From assembly GCF_000336995.1 (NCBI RefSeq), contig NZ_AOJI01000002.1, forward strand, positions 132,503 to 196,502: a stretch of DNA of 64,000 nucleotides, read 5' to 3'. The notes under the pieces are model-generated. The model did no database searches, was not told where the DNA came from, and worked only from the letters and a program-made list of their open reading frames with translations. Within the stretch, counting starts at the first letter, position 1, and each line of letters begins with the position of its first letter. Below are positions 43,737-52,753 of the stretch, one piece after another. Source of the stretch: Halorubrum aidingense JCM 13560 (GTDB taxonomy: Archaea; Halobacteriota; Halobacteria; Halobacteriales; Haloferacaceae). A program made the position numbers and the translations under genes.

Positions 43737-44189
43737 TCACGGAGAGGATGAGAGTTTAGCAGTGATTCGCGGAAGGGTAAGGGTTCCAATAAGAAGCCCA
43801 ACAGAGATGTTGCGGCTGATCAGTAATATAGTGCTTACTAAGCTTGAATCTGGTTGCGGGACGACAAAATAGAACATGTTAGAGCTAAAAGGTGTCAAGA
43901 TCAGAAATACCGAACCAGCGAGGACAGCAGTCTGAACTCTCCGTCCCAACTGCGAAAACGAACGACCACTCTGAAGAACCATCCAGAACAGACGAAAAGC
44001 AAGAAGCGTTACGAGAATCTCACCGGCATGTTCGATTGCGATGACCATGAAAATCCCAACGATGAGACGTTCAACACCACCAAATAGCTCTATGAGATGC
44101 CATATTTGACGGCGTAGTAGCCGAGCAATCCAACAAATACCAGCAACTGTCGAGAGTGCGAAGACCCCACGGGGGACCTGATCGGGCAC
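43737..44189 (-). CDS. Multi-pass membrane protein of unknown function
   Basis: The 150-aa protein has about four hydrophobic segments, including RLIVGIFMVIAIEHAGEIL, VTLLAFRLFWMVLQ, TAVLAGSVFLILTPF and STILLISRNISVGLLIGTLT. Basic residues between them suggest an inside-out arrangement. It is not recognised. A TATA-like acttaatatag lies about 20-30 bases upstream of the ATG at 44189 on the minus strand. Confidence 0.6.
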   Translation of the reverse strand: MPDQVPRGVFALSTVAGICWIARLLRRQIWHLIELFGGVERLIVGIFMVIAIEHAGEILVTLLAFRLFWMVLQSGRSFSQLGRRVQTAVLAGSVFLILTPFSSNMFYFVVPQPDSSLVSTILLISRNISVGLLIGTLTLPRITAKLSSSP

Positions 44190-44262
44190 AACAGTACGTT
44201 GCGTGGACTATATTAAGTATTTGTGAGTGGTTGAATATCGATTCACGAGCCGCTTCGGCATC

Positions 44263-44388
44263 TAGATGGCCCTAATCAAAACAACAGACGATGAGCGCGA
44301 GTGCGAGACCGAAGGTGAGGGCACCGACCGTAGCGAGAACCGCTGTTGGTGGCGTATCTGCGAGCACGCCCGATAACGTCACAATCAT
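44263..44388 (-). CDS. Leaderless 41-residue membrane peptide
   Basis: From the ATG at 44388 this short gene encodes MIVTLSGVLADTPPTAVLAT followed by VGALTFGLALALIVCCLIRA I, essentially one long hydrophobic segment. A TATA element (ttttaaatatc, about 44408-44420) lies about 25 bases upstream, which is the leaderless spacing seen elsewhere in the window and is the main support. Function unknown. Confidence 0.45.
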
Positions 44389-44443
44389 ACAGACACTCAG
44401 TCTAATAGATATTTAAAATAAACTACCTCGTCCGAGTGAAAGA

Positions 44444-44532
44444 CGAAGGGGAGCGGATTTGAACCGCTGTAGCAAGTCATTTTCAGACTGCCACCACCGG
44501 AGTGGCGCTCTACCAGGCTGAGCGACCCCTTC
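44444..44532 (-). tRNA. Atypical tRNA-like gene, isotype unresolved
   Basis: Read on the minus strand, the 89 bases contain a 7-bp acceptor stem GAAGGGG/CCCCTTC, a D-arm GCTC-AGCCTGGTA-GAGC, and a standard T-arm AGCGG-TTCAAAT-CCGCT with a G discriminator. Between them are 38 bases instead of the usual 22-24. These fold as a perfect 5-bp hairpin GCCAC-TCCGGTG-GTGGC and a second weak hairpin around CTGAAAA. Neither has U33 with a normal anticodon loop: the first would give CGG, the second suggests GAA. An intron, a long variable arm or a decayed tRNA are possible. A TATA (ctaatatac) about 25 bases upstream supports transcription. Confidence 0.5.
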
Positions 44533-44808
44533 ACAATACACCCATGTTCTCCTTGTATATTAGTTACCTTCCAAATAATTGAGACATCTTGTTCCAATCC
44601 GGTCGGGCAATGGAAGATATACAGTGGATAACCCGCGCAAACAGCCCGGCGAGAAGGCAGTCCGCGGCTTCAGTCGGGACGGAGTCCGGCTGCCGTCTCC
44701 AGATCGCGGTGATCGTCATCGCTTGTCATTCTCTATTCCACGTGAACGCGGGTGCCGAGCGATACTCCACAATGTTCTAGTTGGTACCTATCGGATCATA
44801 TGTAGGAG

Positions 44809-46497
44809 ATGTTGGGAGCGCTCGGAACGGGAATCGTTCTGGCCTCTCTCGGAGCCAGTTCCGGCGCGCTGTATCTGTTGTGGTATCTGTACCACCAGCG
44901 AGAGCGATCCGGAGCAGGCTGGTTCATGGGGAATATCGCGGCCGTCGCCGTGTTCTGTGCCGCCTACGGGGGCGGATTGCTCGTCTTCGACCCGACGATC
45001 CGGATGGCGCTCGGAGCGATCGCGTTCGTTGCTCTGGGGGTTATGGGCCCATCCTTTCTCGCGTTCGGCCTCGATTACACGGGGCGCGGAGACCTCATCC
45101 GTACGCCGCTTTTCGGGATCGTCACCGTCGTCCCGCTGCTTACGGTCGCCCTCGCTGCGACGAATCCGGCTCATCAGCTCGTGTGGACCGGGTTTCAGAT
45201 CGCCCCGGTGTTCGGGCTGGCAACGGCCGAGTACACGGTCCAGCCGTGGGGGCTCTTCGCCCTGTTGTTCTCTATGGGAACCGCCGCGATCGGCTCACTT
45301 CTGCTCATCGGTGCGATACTGAGTTACGGGCCGCTGTATCGACGTGAAGCCATCGCGGTCATCCTGAGTACCGTCCCGCCGATAGTTGGCGTGTCTGTGT
45401 GGCTGTTGGAACTCGGTCCGGTGTCACAACTGCATCTCACGGCACCGCTGATGCTCGCCCACGTGTCGCTGGATGCGTACGCGTTCGTCGGGACGCATAT
45501 GTTCCAGACGAACCCCGCGACACAGCGGATGGCCGAACGGACCGGCCTAGACTCACTTTCAGATCCCGTCCTCATCCTCGATACGGAACGACAAATTGTC
45601 CGCGCAAACGATCGCGCAGCGGACCTGTTTCCGGGCACGCTAATGAACACGGCACCGATCGCCATCGAGACCGTCCTCGGCGTCGGGTTAGAAACCCTCC
45701 GTGAAACCGGAGAACTCAGGGTCGGTACGGAGCGGGGCAAGACGTTTGCCGTGTCGTTCACGGGCTTAACCGATCCGAGCGGTACCTCAGTCGGGAGTAT
45801 GCTGGTGTTGTACGATGTGACCGAGGACCGGCAGCGTGAACAGCAGCTCGCGGTGTTGAATCGGGTTCTCAGACACAACCTCCGGAACGAAACGACGGTT
45901 ATCGGCGGCTATGCGGATCTGCTTAAAAACACGCTTGAGGACCCCGAACGAGCAGCACAGGCGGGGAAAATCGAAGGCGCAAGCGATCGATTACTCGCCA
46001 TCGCTGAAAAGGCGCGCACGTTCGAGGAGCTTCAAACCCGAGACAGAGACCCAGCGGACCTGGATGTCTCTACCGCCATAGCCGAAGTCACGCAGCACTA
46101 TTCGGCTGCACACGGCGACGCCACGATTGAGTGGACCGTCACTCCACCGGAGCTTCGGCTTCGAACAGATTCGGTACTGCTCTCGGTGCTGCTCGATAAT
46201 CTCGTCGAGAACGCGATCATTCACGCGGAAGCGCCCGAGCAAACAGTGATCATCAACGTCTCTGACACACCGGACACCGACGGCGACGTCGTTTTCGAGA
46301 TCCGTGATAGAAATGAGCGGATCCCAGAAATGGAAATCGAAACGCTCCGTGCGGGCGACGAGACGCCGCTGCAGCACGGACGAGGGATCGGCTTGTGGAT
46401 CGTCTATTGGTGTGTACAGAAGCTACACGGTCGTATCGACTTCGAGTACGACGACGGGAACGTGCTCGTCGTTACGCTTCCGAACCGAACAGAGTGA
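44809..46497 (+). CDS. Seven-TM histidine kinase
   Basis: The 562-aa protein has an N-terminal block of seven hydrophobic helices (residues 1-225) of the 7TM sensor type in haloarchaeal kinases, then a PAS-like segment (about 240-340: LSDPVLILDTERQIVRANDR). A HisKA-like helix carries LNRVLRHNLRNETTVIGGYA, with the phospho-acceptor His in RHNLRN. The HATPase has an N-box LLDNLVENAIIHAE and G-box HGRGIGLWIVYW. The kinase would sit in the membrane and signal to an unseen response regulator. The last HATPase strand ends at the C terminus. The same helix motif occurs in the kinase at 35281. Confidence 0.88.
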   Translation: MLGALGTGIVLASLGASSGALYLLWYLYHQRERSGAGWFMGNIAAVAVFCAAYGGGLLVFDPTIRMALGAIAFVALGVMGPSFLAFGLDYTGRGDLIRTPLFGIVTVVPLLTVALAATNPAHQLVWTGFQIAPVFGLATAEYTVQPWGLFALLFSMGTAAIGSLLLIGAILSYGPLYRREAIAVILSTVPPIVGVSVWLLELGPVSQLHLTAPLMLAHVSLDAYAFVGTHMFQTNPATQRMAERTGLDSLSDPVLILDTERQIVRANDRAADLFPGTLMNTAPIAIETVLGVGLETLRETGELRVGTERGKTFAVSFTGLTDPSGTSVGSMLVLYDVTEDRQREQQLAVLNRVLRHNLRNETTVIGGYADLLKNTLEDPERAAQAGKIEGASDRLLAIAEKARTFEELQTRDRDPADLDVSTAIAEVTQHYSAAHGDATIEWTVTPPELRLRTDSVLLSVLLDNLVENAIIHAEAPEQTVIINVSDTPDTDGDVVFEIRDRNERIPEMEIETLRAGDETPLQHGRGIGLWIVYWCVQKLHGRIDFEYDDGNVLVVTLPNRTE

Positions 46498-46574
46498 TCT
46501 GTGCTGTGGTCGTGTTGGCTCCAACACGAATTGCGTGATTTGCGTTCCGTACGCAGCCCGTGTGACCCAACCGA

Positions 46575-47213
46575 TCAGTCTCGGGCCGCCGAGACGGCCT
46601 CAACGACGGCTCGCGCGTTCGCTTCGATCCGGTCGTACGCGCCGTCGTCGATCGCCTCGTGATCGACGATCGAACCGCCGACGCCGACCGCGACCGCGCC
46701 GGCCCGGACGTACGCGCCCGCGTTCTCCCCACCGACGCCGCCGGTCGGGATGAGAGGGATCTGTGGGAGGGGACCGCCGATCGCCGCGACGTGATCCGGG
46801 CCGCCGGTCTTTGCGGGGAACACCTTCACCGCGTCGGCGCCGGCTTGGTAGGCCTCAAGCGCCTCGGTCGGCGTGTACGCGCCGACCGCGATCGGCGTTC
46901 CGTAGCGGTTCGCCGTCCGGATGATCTCGAGGTTCACCGTCGGCGTCACGAGGAACTCCGCGCCGGCGAGTTGGGCCGCTCGCGCCGTCTCCGAGTCGAG
47001 CACGGTACCGGCCCCGACCAGCGCATCGTCGACGCGGTCCGATATCGCCTCGATCGACGACATCGCGTTCGGTGTGTCCGCCGTTACTTCTAGTGCTGTC
47101 ACGCCGCCGTCGACGACGGCGTCCGCGACCGCCACGGCGTCGTCCGCGTCGACGCCGCGGAGGATCGCGATCACCCCACCGTCCGTGATCCGGCCGAGTC
47201 GAGCAGTTCGCAT
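46575..47213 (-). CDS. KDPG/KDPGal aldolase
   Basis: The 212-aa protein is a class I aldolase of the KHG/KDPG family: GGVIAILRGVDADDAV at 12-27, catalytic Glu42 in ALEVTADTP, LVGAGTVLDSETARAAQLAG at 65-84 and the Schiff-base Lys130 in DAVKVFPAK. It cleaves 2-keto-3-deoxy-6-phosphogluconate (or the galacto epimer) to pyruvate and glyceraldehyde 3-phosphate. With DgoD, a KdgK-type kinase and beta-galactosidase in the island, the galacto form is the likely in vivo substrate. It lies beside the IclR gene (60 bases apart, same strand), perhaps as a small operon. Confidence 0.88.
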   Translation of the reverse strand: MRTARLGRITDGGVIAILRGVDADDAVAVADAVVDGGVTALEVTADTPNAMSSIEAISDRVDDALVGAGTVLDSETARAAQLAGAEFLVTPTVNLEIIRTANRYGTPIAVGAYTPTEALEAYQAGADAVKVFPAKTGGPDHVAAIGGPLPQIPLIPTGGVGGENAGAYVRAGAVAVGVGGSIVDHEAIDDGAYDRIEANARAVVEAVSAARD

Positions 47214-47273
47214 GATGGGTATCTGCCCGGGTGGGGTATTAAAACGGACCGTGTCGGGTGCGGCCGCGCCGCG

Positions 47274-48020
47274 TCACAGCAGTTCGAGTTCGATCGTCTT
47301 CGCGGCACTGGAGACGAGTCCGGCGGTGTCCTCCTCCAGTCGTTTGCCCTGCATCTCATCGGACGGTCCGGAGACGCTGACTGCGCCTACGGGGTCACCG
47401 TCGACGACGATGGGGGAGGCGACGCACTGCCAGTTTTCGTCGAGTTCGCCGCGATCGAACGCGATGTTTCGGTCCCTGATCGATCGGAGTTCAGATCGGA
47501 GCGTCGCCGGGTCCGTCACGGTCCGCTCGGTCTTCCGGTCGAGCCCGTGGCGGGTGACGTACTCGTCGACCGCGTCCCCTGACCGATACGCGAGGATCGC
47601 CTTTCCGGCCGCGGCCGCATGGAGTCGGACGCTGCCGCCCACCGGGATGGGATGGTCCCGGGAGCCGATCCGGTGGAGATAGACGGCGGCGGCGTCTTCC
47701 GGAACCACGAGGTTCGCGACCGCGCCCGTGTTCCGCGCGAGCATGCGGATCTCGCGTTGTGCGGCCTGGTAGACGGGGTTCCGTTCTCTCGTCCCGAACC
47801 CGATCCGGAGAAACTGGTGGGTGAGCTCGTAGGTGCCACCCGAGTTTGTTACGTATCCGAGGGCACAGAGCGTCGAGAGGTGGTTGTGAACCGCACTCTT
47901 CGAGACGTCTAGCGTGTCGGCTAATTCGGTGACTCCGCCGCCGTCCCGCTCGTACAGCTCTTCGACGATCCGGAGAGACGTCGCGGTCGCCTGAACGGTG
48001 ATAGTGTCCGTGTTCCCCAT
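47274..48020 (-). CDS. IclR family transcriptional regulator
   Basis: The 248-aa protein has an N-terminal winged helix (ATSLRIVEELYERDGGGVTE, then LADTLDVSKSAVHNHLSTL, residues about 12-50) and a C-terminal IclR effector-binding GAF-like domain (GSVRLHAAAAGKAILAYRSG, NWQCVASPIVVDGDPVGAVS). IclR regulators dimerise and bind short palindromes; sugar-acid catabolites are common effectors. It is divergent from the ABC transporter operon and 60 bases upstream of the aldolase. A perfect inverted repeat at 48205-48225 in the shared promoter is a candidate site. Confidence 0.9.
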   Translation of the reverse strand: MGNTDTITVQATATSLRIVEELYERDGGGVTELADTLDVSKSAVHNHLSTLCALGYVTNSGGTYELTHQFLRIGFGTRERNPVYQAAQREIRMLARNTGAVANLVVPEDAAAVYLHRIGSRDHPIPVGGSVRLHAAAAGKAILAYRSGDAVDEYVTRHGLDRKTERTVTDPATLRSELRSIRDRNIAFDRGELDENWQCVASPIVVDGDPVGAVSVSGPSDEMQGKRLEEDTAGLVSSAAKTIELELL

Positions 48021-48204
48021 CGTTTCTCAGAGTGGTATGAACGACAGGTGTATAACGTTTGTTTAGTATCGGAGAACACAACCAGAGATCGAGAGATAGA
48101 ACCATGCTAAATACGCATGGATTATAAAAACAAAATTTGAAATTAAGGTATGAGCCGCTCAGAATCTGGAAAATAGTATATAATAGGCTGATGTTCACCC
48201 CAAG

Positions 48205-48225
48205 GAAACGCAAATGAAGCGTTTC
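48205..48225. promoter_or_regulatory. Perfect inverted repeat, candidate IclR operator
   Basis: GAAACGC (48205-48211), a 7-base spacer and GCGTTTC (48219-48225) form a perfect 7-bp palindrome with a 14-base centre-to-centre distance. It lies upstream of TATA elements at about 48255-48277 for the solute-binding protein gene and 185 bases from the IclR start. Size and place fit an IclR-family operator. Confidence 0.5.
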
Positions 48226-48299
48226 TAAGCCGGTTTTAGGACAGATGTACAGTAATTTTATATATCTACAATATAAGGGACGAACAGTCAGGTACAATC

Positions 48300-49697
48300 A
48301 TGACTAACAAACCAGACTACGCACGATACGGGCGGCGGCGACTGATGAAGGGCGCGGGGCTCGCGGGGCTCGCGGGGCTCGCGGGATGTATCGGAACCGG
48401 CGATCCCGAAGGTGGAAGCAACGGCGGCGACGGGAGTGAAGGGAGCGACGGAAGCAACGGTAGTAGCAGTAGCGACGAGGACAGCAACAGCGACGGTGGC
48501 GATAACATGGCGTCCGAAATCGACGTGTGGGGGTGGGACGTCGCCGCGCGGGCGCTGACGATTACGGCCGAAGAGTACGAGTCCGAGAACGACGCGACGG
48601 TCTCGGTCGAGGAGTTCGGTCGGTCCGCGATGAAAGACCGACTTCAGACGAACCTCCTCTCGGGGTCCGGCGCACCTGCGGTGTCGATGCTGGAGTCCGT
48701 TGACGGCCCTTCGCTCATCGACACGGGCTCCGTCGCGTCGCTCACTGACGAGATCGAAGAGGCGGGCATTCGCGAGGACTTCGTCTCCGGAAAGTGGGAG
48801 GCACTCACTGTCGACGGAGACATCTACGCGCTTCCGTGGGACACCGGTCCGACGGCGGTCTACTACCGGCGGTCGGTGTACGACGAACACGATATCGACC
48901 CGGACAGCATCGAGACGTGGGCGGACTTCATCGAAGAGGGACAGAAGCTACCGGACGATCAGTACATGCTTAACCTCCCCGAGGGGGACCTCTCCGGCGT
49001 CTGGCGGTACCAGTTCCGCCAGCTGTCCGGCGAGCCCTTCCTTGAGAGCGGCGAGGTGAACATCCACAACGAGAAATCCCTCCGCGTGGCTCGTAACATC
49101 AAGGAAGTATACGACGCCGATATCGCAGCCAACATCGAGGGATGGACGTCGGCCTGGTTCAGCGCCTACGGCGACGCGACCATCGCGTCGCTCCCCTCGG
49201 CGGCGTGGATGGAGGGAACGCTGCGCGCCGAGCTCCCCGACACCGCTGGCGACTGGGGCGTGTTCAAGATTCCCGCCCTGGAGTCGGGCGGACCGCGGGC
49301 GTCGAACTGGGGCGGCTCCAACCTCATGATCGCCGATCAGGTATCCGACGAAAAGAAAACGCGCGGGTGGGACTACATGGAGTACTCGCTGGCGGCCGAA
49401 GAGATGCAGCTGGCGATGTACGACGAGTACGGGCTCTTCCCGGCGCTGGAGACGACGTACGAAGATCCGGTGTTCGACGAGGAGCTCGACTTCTACGACG
49501 GACAGCCCGCACGGGCGCTCTTCGCAGAGGTCGCACGGGAAGCGCCGGGGTACCGGTTCACCGCGGATACCCCTGAGGTGTCACAGGCTATCGAGACTGA
49601 GCTCCAGCGCATGATCAATGGAGAACAGTCGCCCGAAGAAGCCGTCCAAGCAGCTGCGGAGACGGTCGCCGAGAATACCGATCGGGACCTCGCGTAA
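48300..49697 (+). CDS. ABC sugar-binding lipoprotein
   Basis: The 465-aa extracellular solute-binding protein has a Tat-type signal GRRRLMKGAGLAGLAGLAGC with the lipobox Cys near residue 30, then a Gly/Ser/Asp-rich low-complexity spacer (about 33-70). The binding lobes carry motifs of family 1 sugar-binding proteins: LPWDTGPTAVYYRRSVYDE (about 178-196), ETWADFIEEGQKLPDD, FSAYGDATIASLPSAAWMEG and RASNWGGSNLMIADQ. It sits outside the membrane and delivers oligosaccharides to the permeases next to it. The substrate is inferred as a galactoside from the neighbours. The repeated GLAGLA unit in the signal is a small in-frame repeat. Confidence 0.9.
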   Translation: MTNKPDYARYGRRRLMKGAGLAGLAGLAGCIGTGDPEGGSNGGDGSEGSDGSNGSSSSDEDSNSDGGDNMASEIDVWGWDVAARALTITAEEYESENDATVSVEEFGRSAMKDRLQTNLLSGSGAPAVSMLESVDGPSLIDTGSVASLTDEIEEAGIREDFVSGKWEALTVDGDIYALPWDTGPTAVYYRRSVYDEHDIDPDSIETWADFIEEGQKLPDDQYMLNLPEGDLSGVWRYQFRQLSGEPFLESGEVNIHNEKSLRVARNIKEVYDADIAANIEGWTSAWFSAYGDATIASLPSAAWMEGTLRAELPDTAGDWGVFKIPALESGGPRASNWGGSNLMIADQVSDEKKTRGWDYMEYSLAAEEMQLAMYDEYGLFPALETTYEDPVFDEELDFYDGQPARALFAEVAREAPGYRFTADTPEVSQAIETELQRMINGEQSPEEAVQAAAETVAENTDRDLA

Positions 49698-49715
49698 CCC
49701 CAAGGGATCGATCGC

Positions 49716-50786
49716 ATGGCAACTTCTGATGAAACGGACGACCGGGTTGGGCAGGCGTATCGCCGCCGCATCCGCACGAAGATACGGACAGCCACGCGGC
49801 GGTCCAGACGAGCGGCGCGGCCGGTCTGGGATCGGGTGCGATTCGCCAGACAAGACCTGACAGCGGCGACACCAGCGCTGCCTCGGGTCGCGTACCTGTT
49901 CATCGCGCCGTTCTTCCTGCTTTTCAGCGTGTTTCTCGCTTTCCCGGTGTTTTACACGCTGTACCTCTCGTTTTTCGAGTACCAGGGCGTCGGTCAGGGA
50001 TCGCTGTTCTGGATCGATCTCGGTCCGGTGTACATCGAGATTCCGCAGATCGCACAGCTGAATTTCGTCGGACTCGGGAACTACGCTCGCCTGCTCGGCA
50101 ACGACCTGTTCTGGCAGTCGATGTTCAACACCTCGTACATCCTCGTCATCCAGGTCCCGCTGATGATCGGGCTCGCGCTCGCGCTCGCGCTCGCACTGAA
50201 CGCGTCGTTCATGCGGTTCAAAGGGGTGTTTCGCACCGCCATAGCGCTGCCAGTCTCTGCGAACCTCGTGGCGTACTCGACGGTGTTTCTGCTGCTTTTC
50301 AACGAGCAGTTGGGCTTCCTCAACTACGTCCTCGCCGGCGTCGGGCTCGGCCCGGTTCCGTGGCTGACCGACGGCTTCTGGGCGCGAAACACGATCATCG
50401 CCGCGGTGACGTGGCGGTGGACGGGGTACAACATGATCATCCTGCTCGCCGGGCTCCAAACGATCCCGCAGCAGCTGTACGAGGCGGCCGAGATCGACGG
50501 CGCGAACCGATGGGAGAAATTCCGCTACGTCACGCTCCCGCAGCTCAAGCCGGTGTTTCTGTTCGTCGTCGTACTGTCGACGATCGGGACGTTCAAACTG
50601 TTCGCCGAGCCGTACGTCATCACTGGCGGCGGGCCGACGAACTCGACGATCACCATCGTACAATACATCTACCGACAGGCGTTCGTCAACTTCAACCTGG
50701 GCTACGCGAGCGCACTCACAGTCGTGTTCGTGGCGGTCGTCAGCGTGTTTTCCGTCATCCAGATCAAGATCGGGGGTGAGGACTGA
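49716..50786 (+). CDS. ABC sugar permease, MalF-type
   Basis: The 356-aa membrane protein has a basic N terminus, then six helices beginning VAYLFIAPFFLLFSVFLAFP (about 60-79). The EAA coupling loop reads YEAAEIDGANRWEKFRYVTL near 254-273, followed by the last helices. It is the MalF/UgpA-type partner and probably forms a heterodimer with the next gene, whose start overlaps its stop (shared base at 50786). It starts 18 bases after the binding-protein gene, so all five or more genes are one operon. Confidence 0.9.
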   Translation: MATSDETDDRVGQAYRRRIRTKIRTATRRSRRAARPVWDRVRFARQDLTAATPALPRVAYLFIAPFFLLFSVFLAFPVFYTLYLSFFEYQGVGQGSLFWIDLGPVYIEIPQIAQLNFVGLGNYARLLGNDLFWQSMFNTSYILVIQVPLMIGLALALALALNASFMRFKGVFRTAIALPVSANLVAYSTVFLLLFNEQLGFLNYVLAGVGLGPVPWLTDGFWARNTIIAAVTWRWTGYNMIILLAGLQTIPQQLYEAAEIDGANRWEKFRYVTLPQLKPVFLFVVVLSTIGTFKLFAEPYVITGGGPTNSTITIVQYIYRQAFVNFNLGYASALTVVFVAVVSVFSVIQIKIGGED

Positions 50787-51622
50787 TGCGCGAACAACGA
50801 CGTAAGGACGCGGTCTGGCGGTTCCTCACGTACGCCTTCGTCATCACGATGGTCGTGGTGATGATGGTTCCCTTGTACTGGATGCTGGTCGCGGCGACGC
50901 TCCCGCAGGAGCAGTTCCTGCAGTTCCCACCGCGGCTGCTACCCGGAACGGCGTTCCTCGATAACTTCGCGGCGCTGCAAGAGCGGCTCGATTTCGTCAG
51001 GACGATCCGGAACAGCGTTCTCATTGCAGTGGTTTACACGCTGCTCTCGCTGGTGTTGTGCTCGATGGCCGGCTTCGCGTTCGCCAAGTACGAGTTCAAG
51101 TTCAAAGAGCCGATCTTCTACGCGATTCTGGCGACACTCGTGTTGCCGATCCAGCTCCTCGTCATCCCACTTTTCCTGCTGATGGCACAGCTAGACTGGA
51201 CGAACACGTTCCGAGCGATCATCCTTCCGTGGGCGGCGAACCCCATTGGGATCTTCCTCATGCGGCAGAACATGAAATCGATTCCGGACGCGTTACTCGA
51301 GTCTGCTCGCATGGACGGGGCGACGGAGTTCCAGATCTTCTATCGGATCGCACTCCCGACGATGCGGTCGTCTCTGGCCGCGCTAGCGATCATCCTGTTC
51401 CTGTTCCAGTGGGACCTGTTCTTGTACCCGCTCGTGATCCTCGAGACGGCGGACATGTACACGATCCCCGTTGGACTGGCGCAGTTGACCGGATTCCAGC
51501 GGATATATTACGATCAGATCATGGTGGCAGCGACGCTTGCCATCGTGCCGATGGTCGTGCTGTTCTTAGTGCTGCAGAAACAGTTCGTCAGCGGCATCCT
51601 CGCGGGGTCGCTCAAGGAGTAA
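50786..51622 (+). CDS. ABC sugar permease, MalG-type
   Basis: The 278-aa membrane protein has six predicted helices and the EAA loop ESARMDGATEFQIFYRIALP, near 171-190, of the MalG/UgpE type. The start overlaps the previous stop by the ATGA-like junction at 50786, indicating translational coupling. It forms the importer pore with the MalF-type protein. Substrate specificity cannot be read from sequence; the context indicates beta-galactosides or oligosaccharides. Confidence 0.9.
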   Translation: MREQRRKDAVWRFLTYAFVITMVVVMMVPLYWMLVAATLPQEQFLQFPPRLLPGTAFLDNFAALQERLDFVRTIRNSVLIAVVYTLLSLVLCSMAGFAFAKYEFKFKEPIFYAILATLVLPIQLLVIPLFLLMAQLDWTNTFRAIILPWAANPIGIFLMRQNMKSIPDALLESARMDGATEFQIFYRIALPTMRSSLAALAIILFLFQWDLFLYPLVILETADMYTIPVGLAQLTGFQRIYYDQIMVAATLAIVPMVVLFLVLQKQFVSGILAGSLKE

Positions 51623-51625
51623 TCA

Positions 51626-52747
51626 ATGTCAGGAATCAATATCACAGAACTGGATAAGGTGTACGACTCTGGAACCGAGAAGGTGGTCGCAGTGGAGGAC
51701 CTCTCCATCGAGATCAACCACGGCGAGTTCCTCGTGTTGGTCGGACCGTCCGGCTGCGGGAAGTCGACGACGCTCCGCTGTCTCGCCGGCCTAGAGGACG
51801 TGACGACTGGCTCGATACAGTTCGGCGACGAAGACGTCACGGACCACCGAGCCAGCGAGCGAGACGTAGCGATGGTGTTCCAGAACTACGCGCTGTATCC
51901 GCACATGACCGTCCGAAGCAACATCGGCTTTGGACTGAAGCTCTCGACGAAGCTGACCGGCGACGAAATCGAACAGCAAGTGGAGGACGTCGCCGAGATG
52001 CTCGGAATCAGCGAACTGCTCAACGAGAAACCCAAAGCACTCTCCGGCGGGCAACAGCAACGCGTGGCGCTCGGGCGAGCAATCGTTCGAGAGCCATCCG
52101 TGTTTCTGATGGACGAGCCGCTCAGCAACCTCGACGCAAAGCTCCGGTCGGATATGCGGACCGAGTTGCAGGAGTTGCAGGCAGACCTCGACGTCACGAC
52201 GGTATACGTCACGCACGACCAGACGGAGGCGATGGCGATGGGCGATCGGATCGCCGTGATGGACGGCGGCGTACTCCAGCAGGTCGGGCCCCCGGAAGAG
52301 GTGTACCGGTCACCGGTGAACCAGTTCGTTGCGGACTTCATCGGTTCGCCGAGCATCAACCTCCTCTCGGCCGACGTCGAAGGAGAAACCCTCCGAGGGC
52401 CCGGCGGGTTCACGTACGAAATCGACGATACGGAACCCGTCGCGGGCCACGACCGCGTCCGCGTTGGCATCCGACCGGAGGACATCACTGTCGTCGATTC
52501 AGGCCAGAACACAGCCGATGTAACGGTGGTGGAGCCGATGGGGAACGAGAACTTCCTCTACATGGAGATGGACGGACACGAACTCACCGCTCGCGTCGAT
52601 CCGGCGATCCGACCGGCAGAGGAGACGCAGGTCTCGTTCGACTTCCGCGAAGCGGCTCTCTACCTGTTCGACGCCAAAACCGGCGACGCACTCAAGACGA
52701 AGACGGATACCGTCGACCCCGCGGTCGTCGGGACGACTGAAGACTAA
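51626..52747 (+). CDS. ABC importer ATPase, MalK/UgpC-type
   Basis: The 373-aa ATPase has Walker A GPSGCGKST near 37-45, Q-loop MVFQNYALYPHMTV, signature LSGGQQQRVALGRAI, Walker B VFLMDEPLSNLD and H-loop VTHDQTEAMAMGD. A C-terminal TOBE/OB regulatory domain (about 240-355) is typical of the MalK/UgpC/MsmK group. It energises the two permeases and comes three bases after them in the operon. Confidence 0.92.
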   Translation: MSGINITELDKVYDSGTEKVVAVEDLSIEINHGEFLVLVGPSGCGKSTTLRCLAGLEDVTTGSIQFGDEDVTDHRASERDVAMVFQNYALYPHMTVRSNIGFGLKLSTKLTGDEIEQQVEDVAEMLGISELLNEKPKALSGGQQQRVALGRAIVREPSVFLMDEPLSNLDAKLRSDMRTELQELQADLDVTTVYVTHDQTEAMAMGDRIAVMDGGVLQQVGPPEEVYRSPVNQFVADFIGSPSINLLSADVEGETLRGPGGFTYEIDDTEPVAGHDRVRVGIRPEDITVVDSGQNTADVTVVEPMGNENFLYMEMDGHELTARVDPAIRPAEETQVSFDFREAALYLFDAKTGDALKTKTDTVDPAVVGTTED

Positions 52748-52753
52748 CCTATC

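Larger units (their letters stand above)
44190..44808. other. Gene-poor block with tRNA-like gene and small ORF
   Basis: The 619-base interval between the membrane protein and the 7TM kinase contains the 41-codon peptide (44263-44388), the tRNA-like gene (44444-44532) and its A/T-rich promoter (about 44550-44575). The right end upstream of 44809 shows no further feature. Confidence 0.6.
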
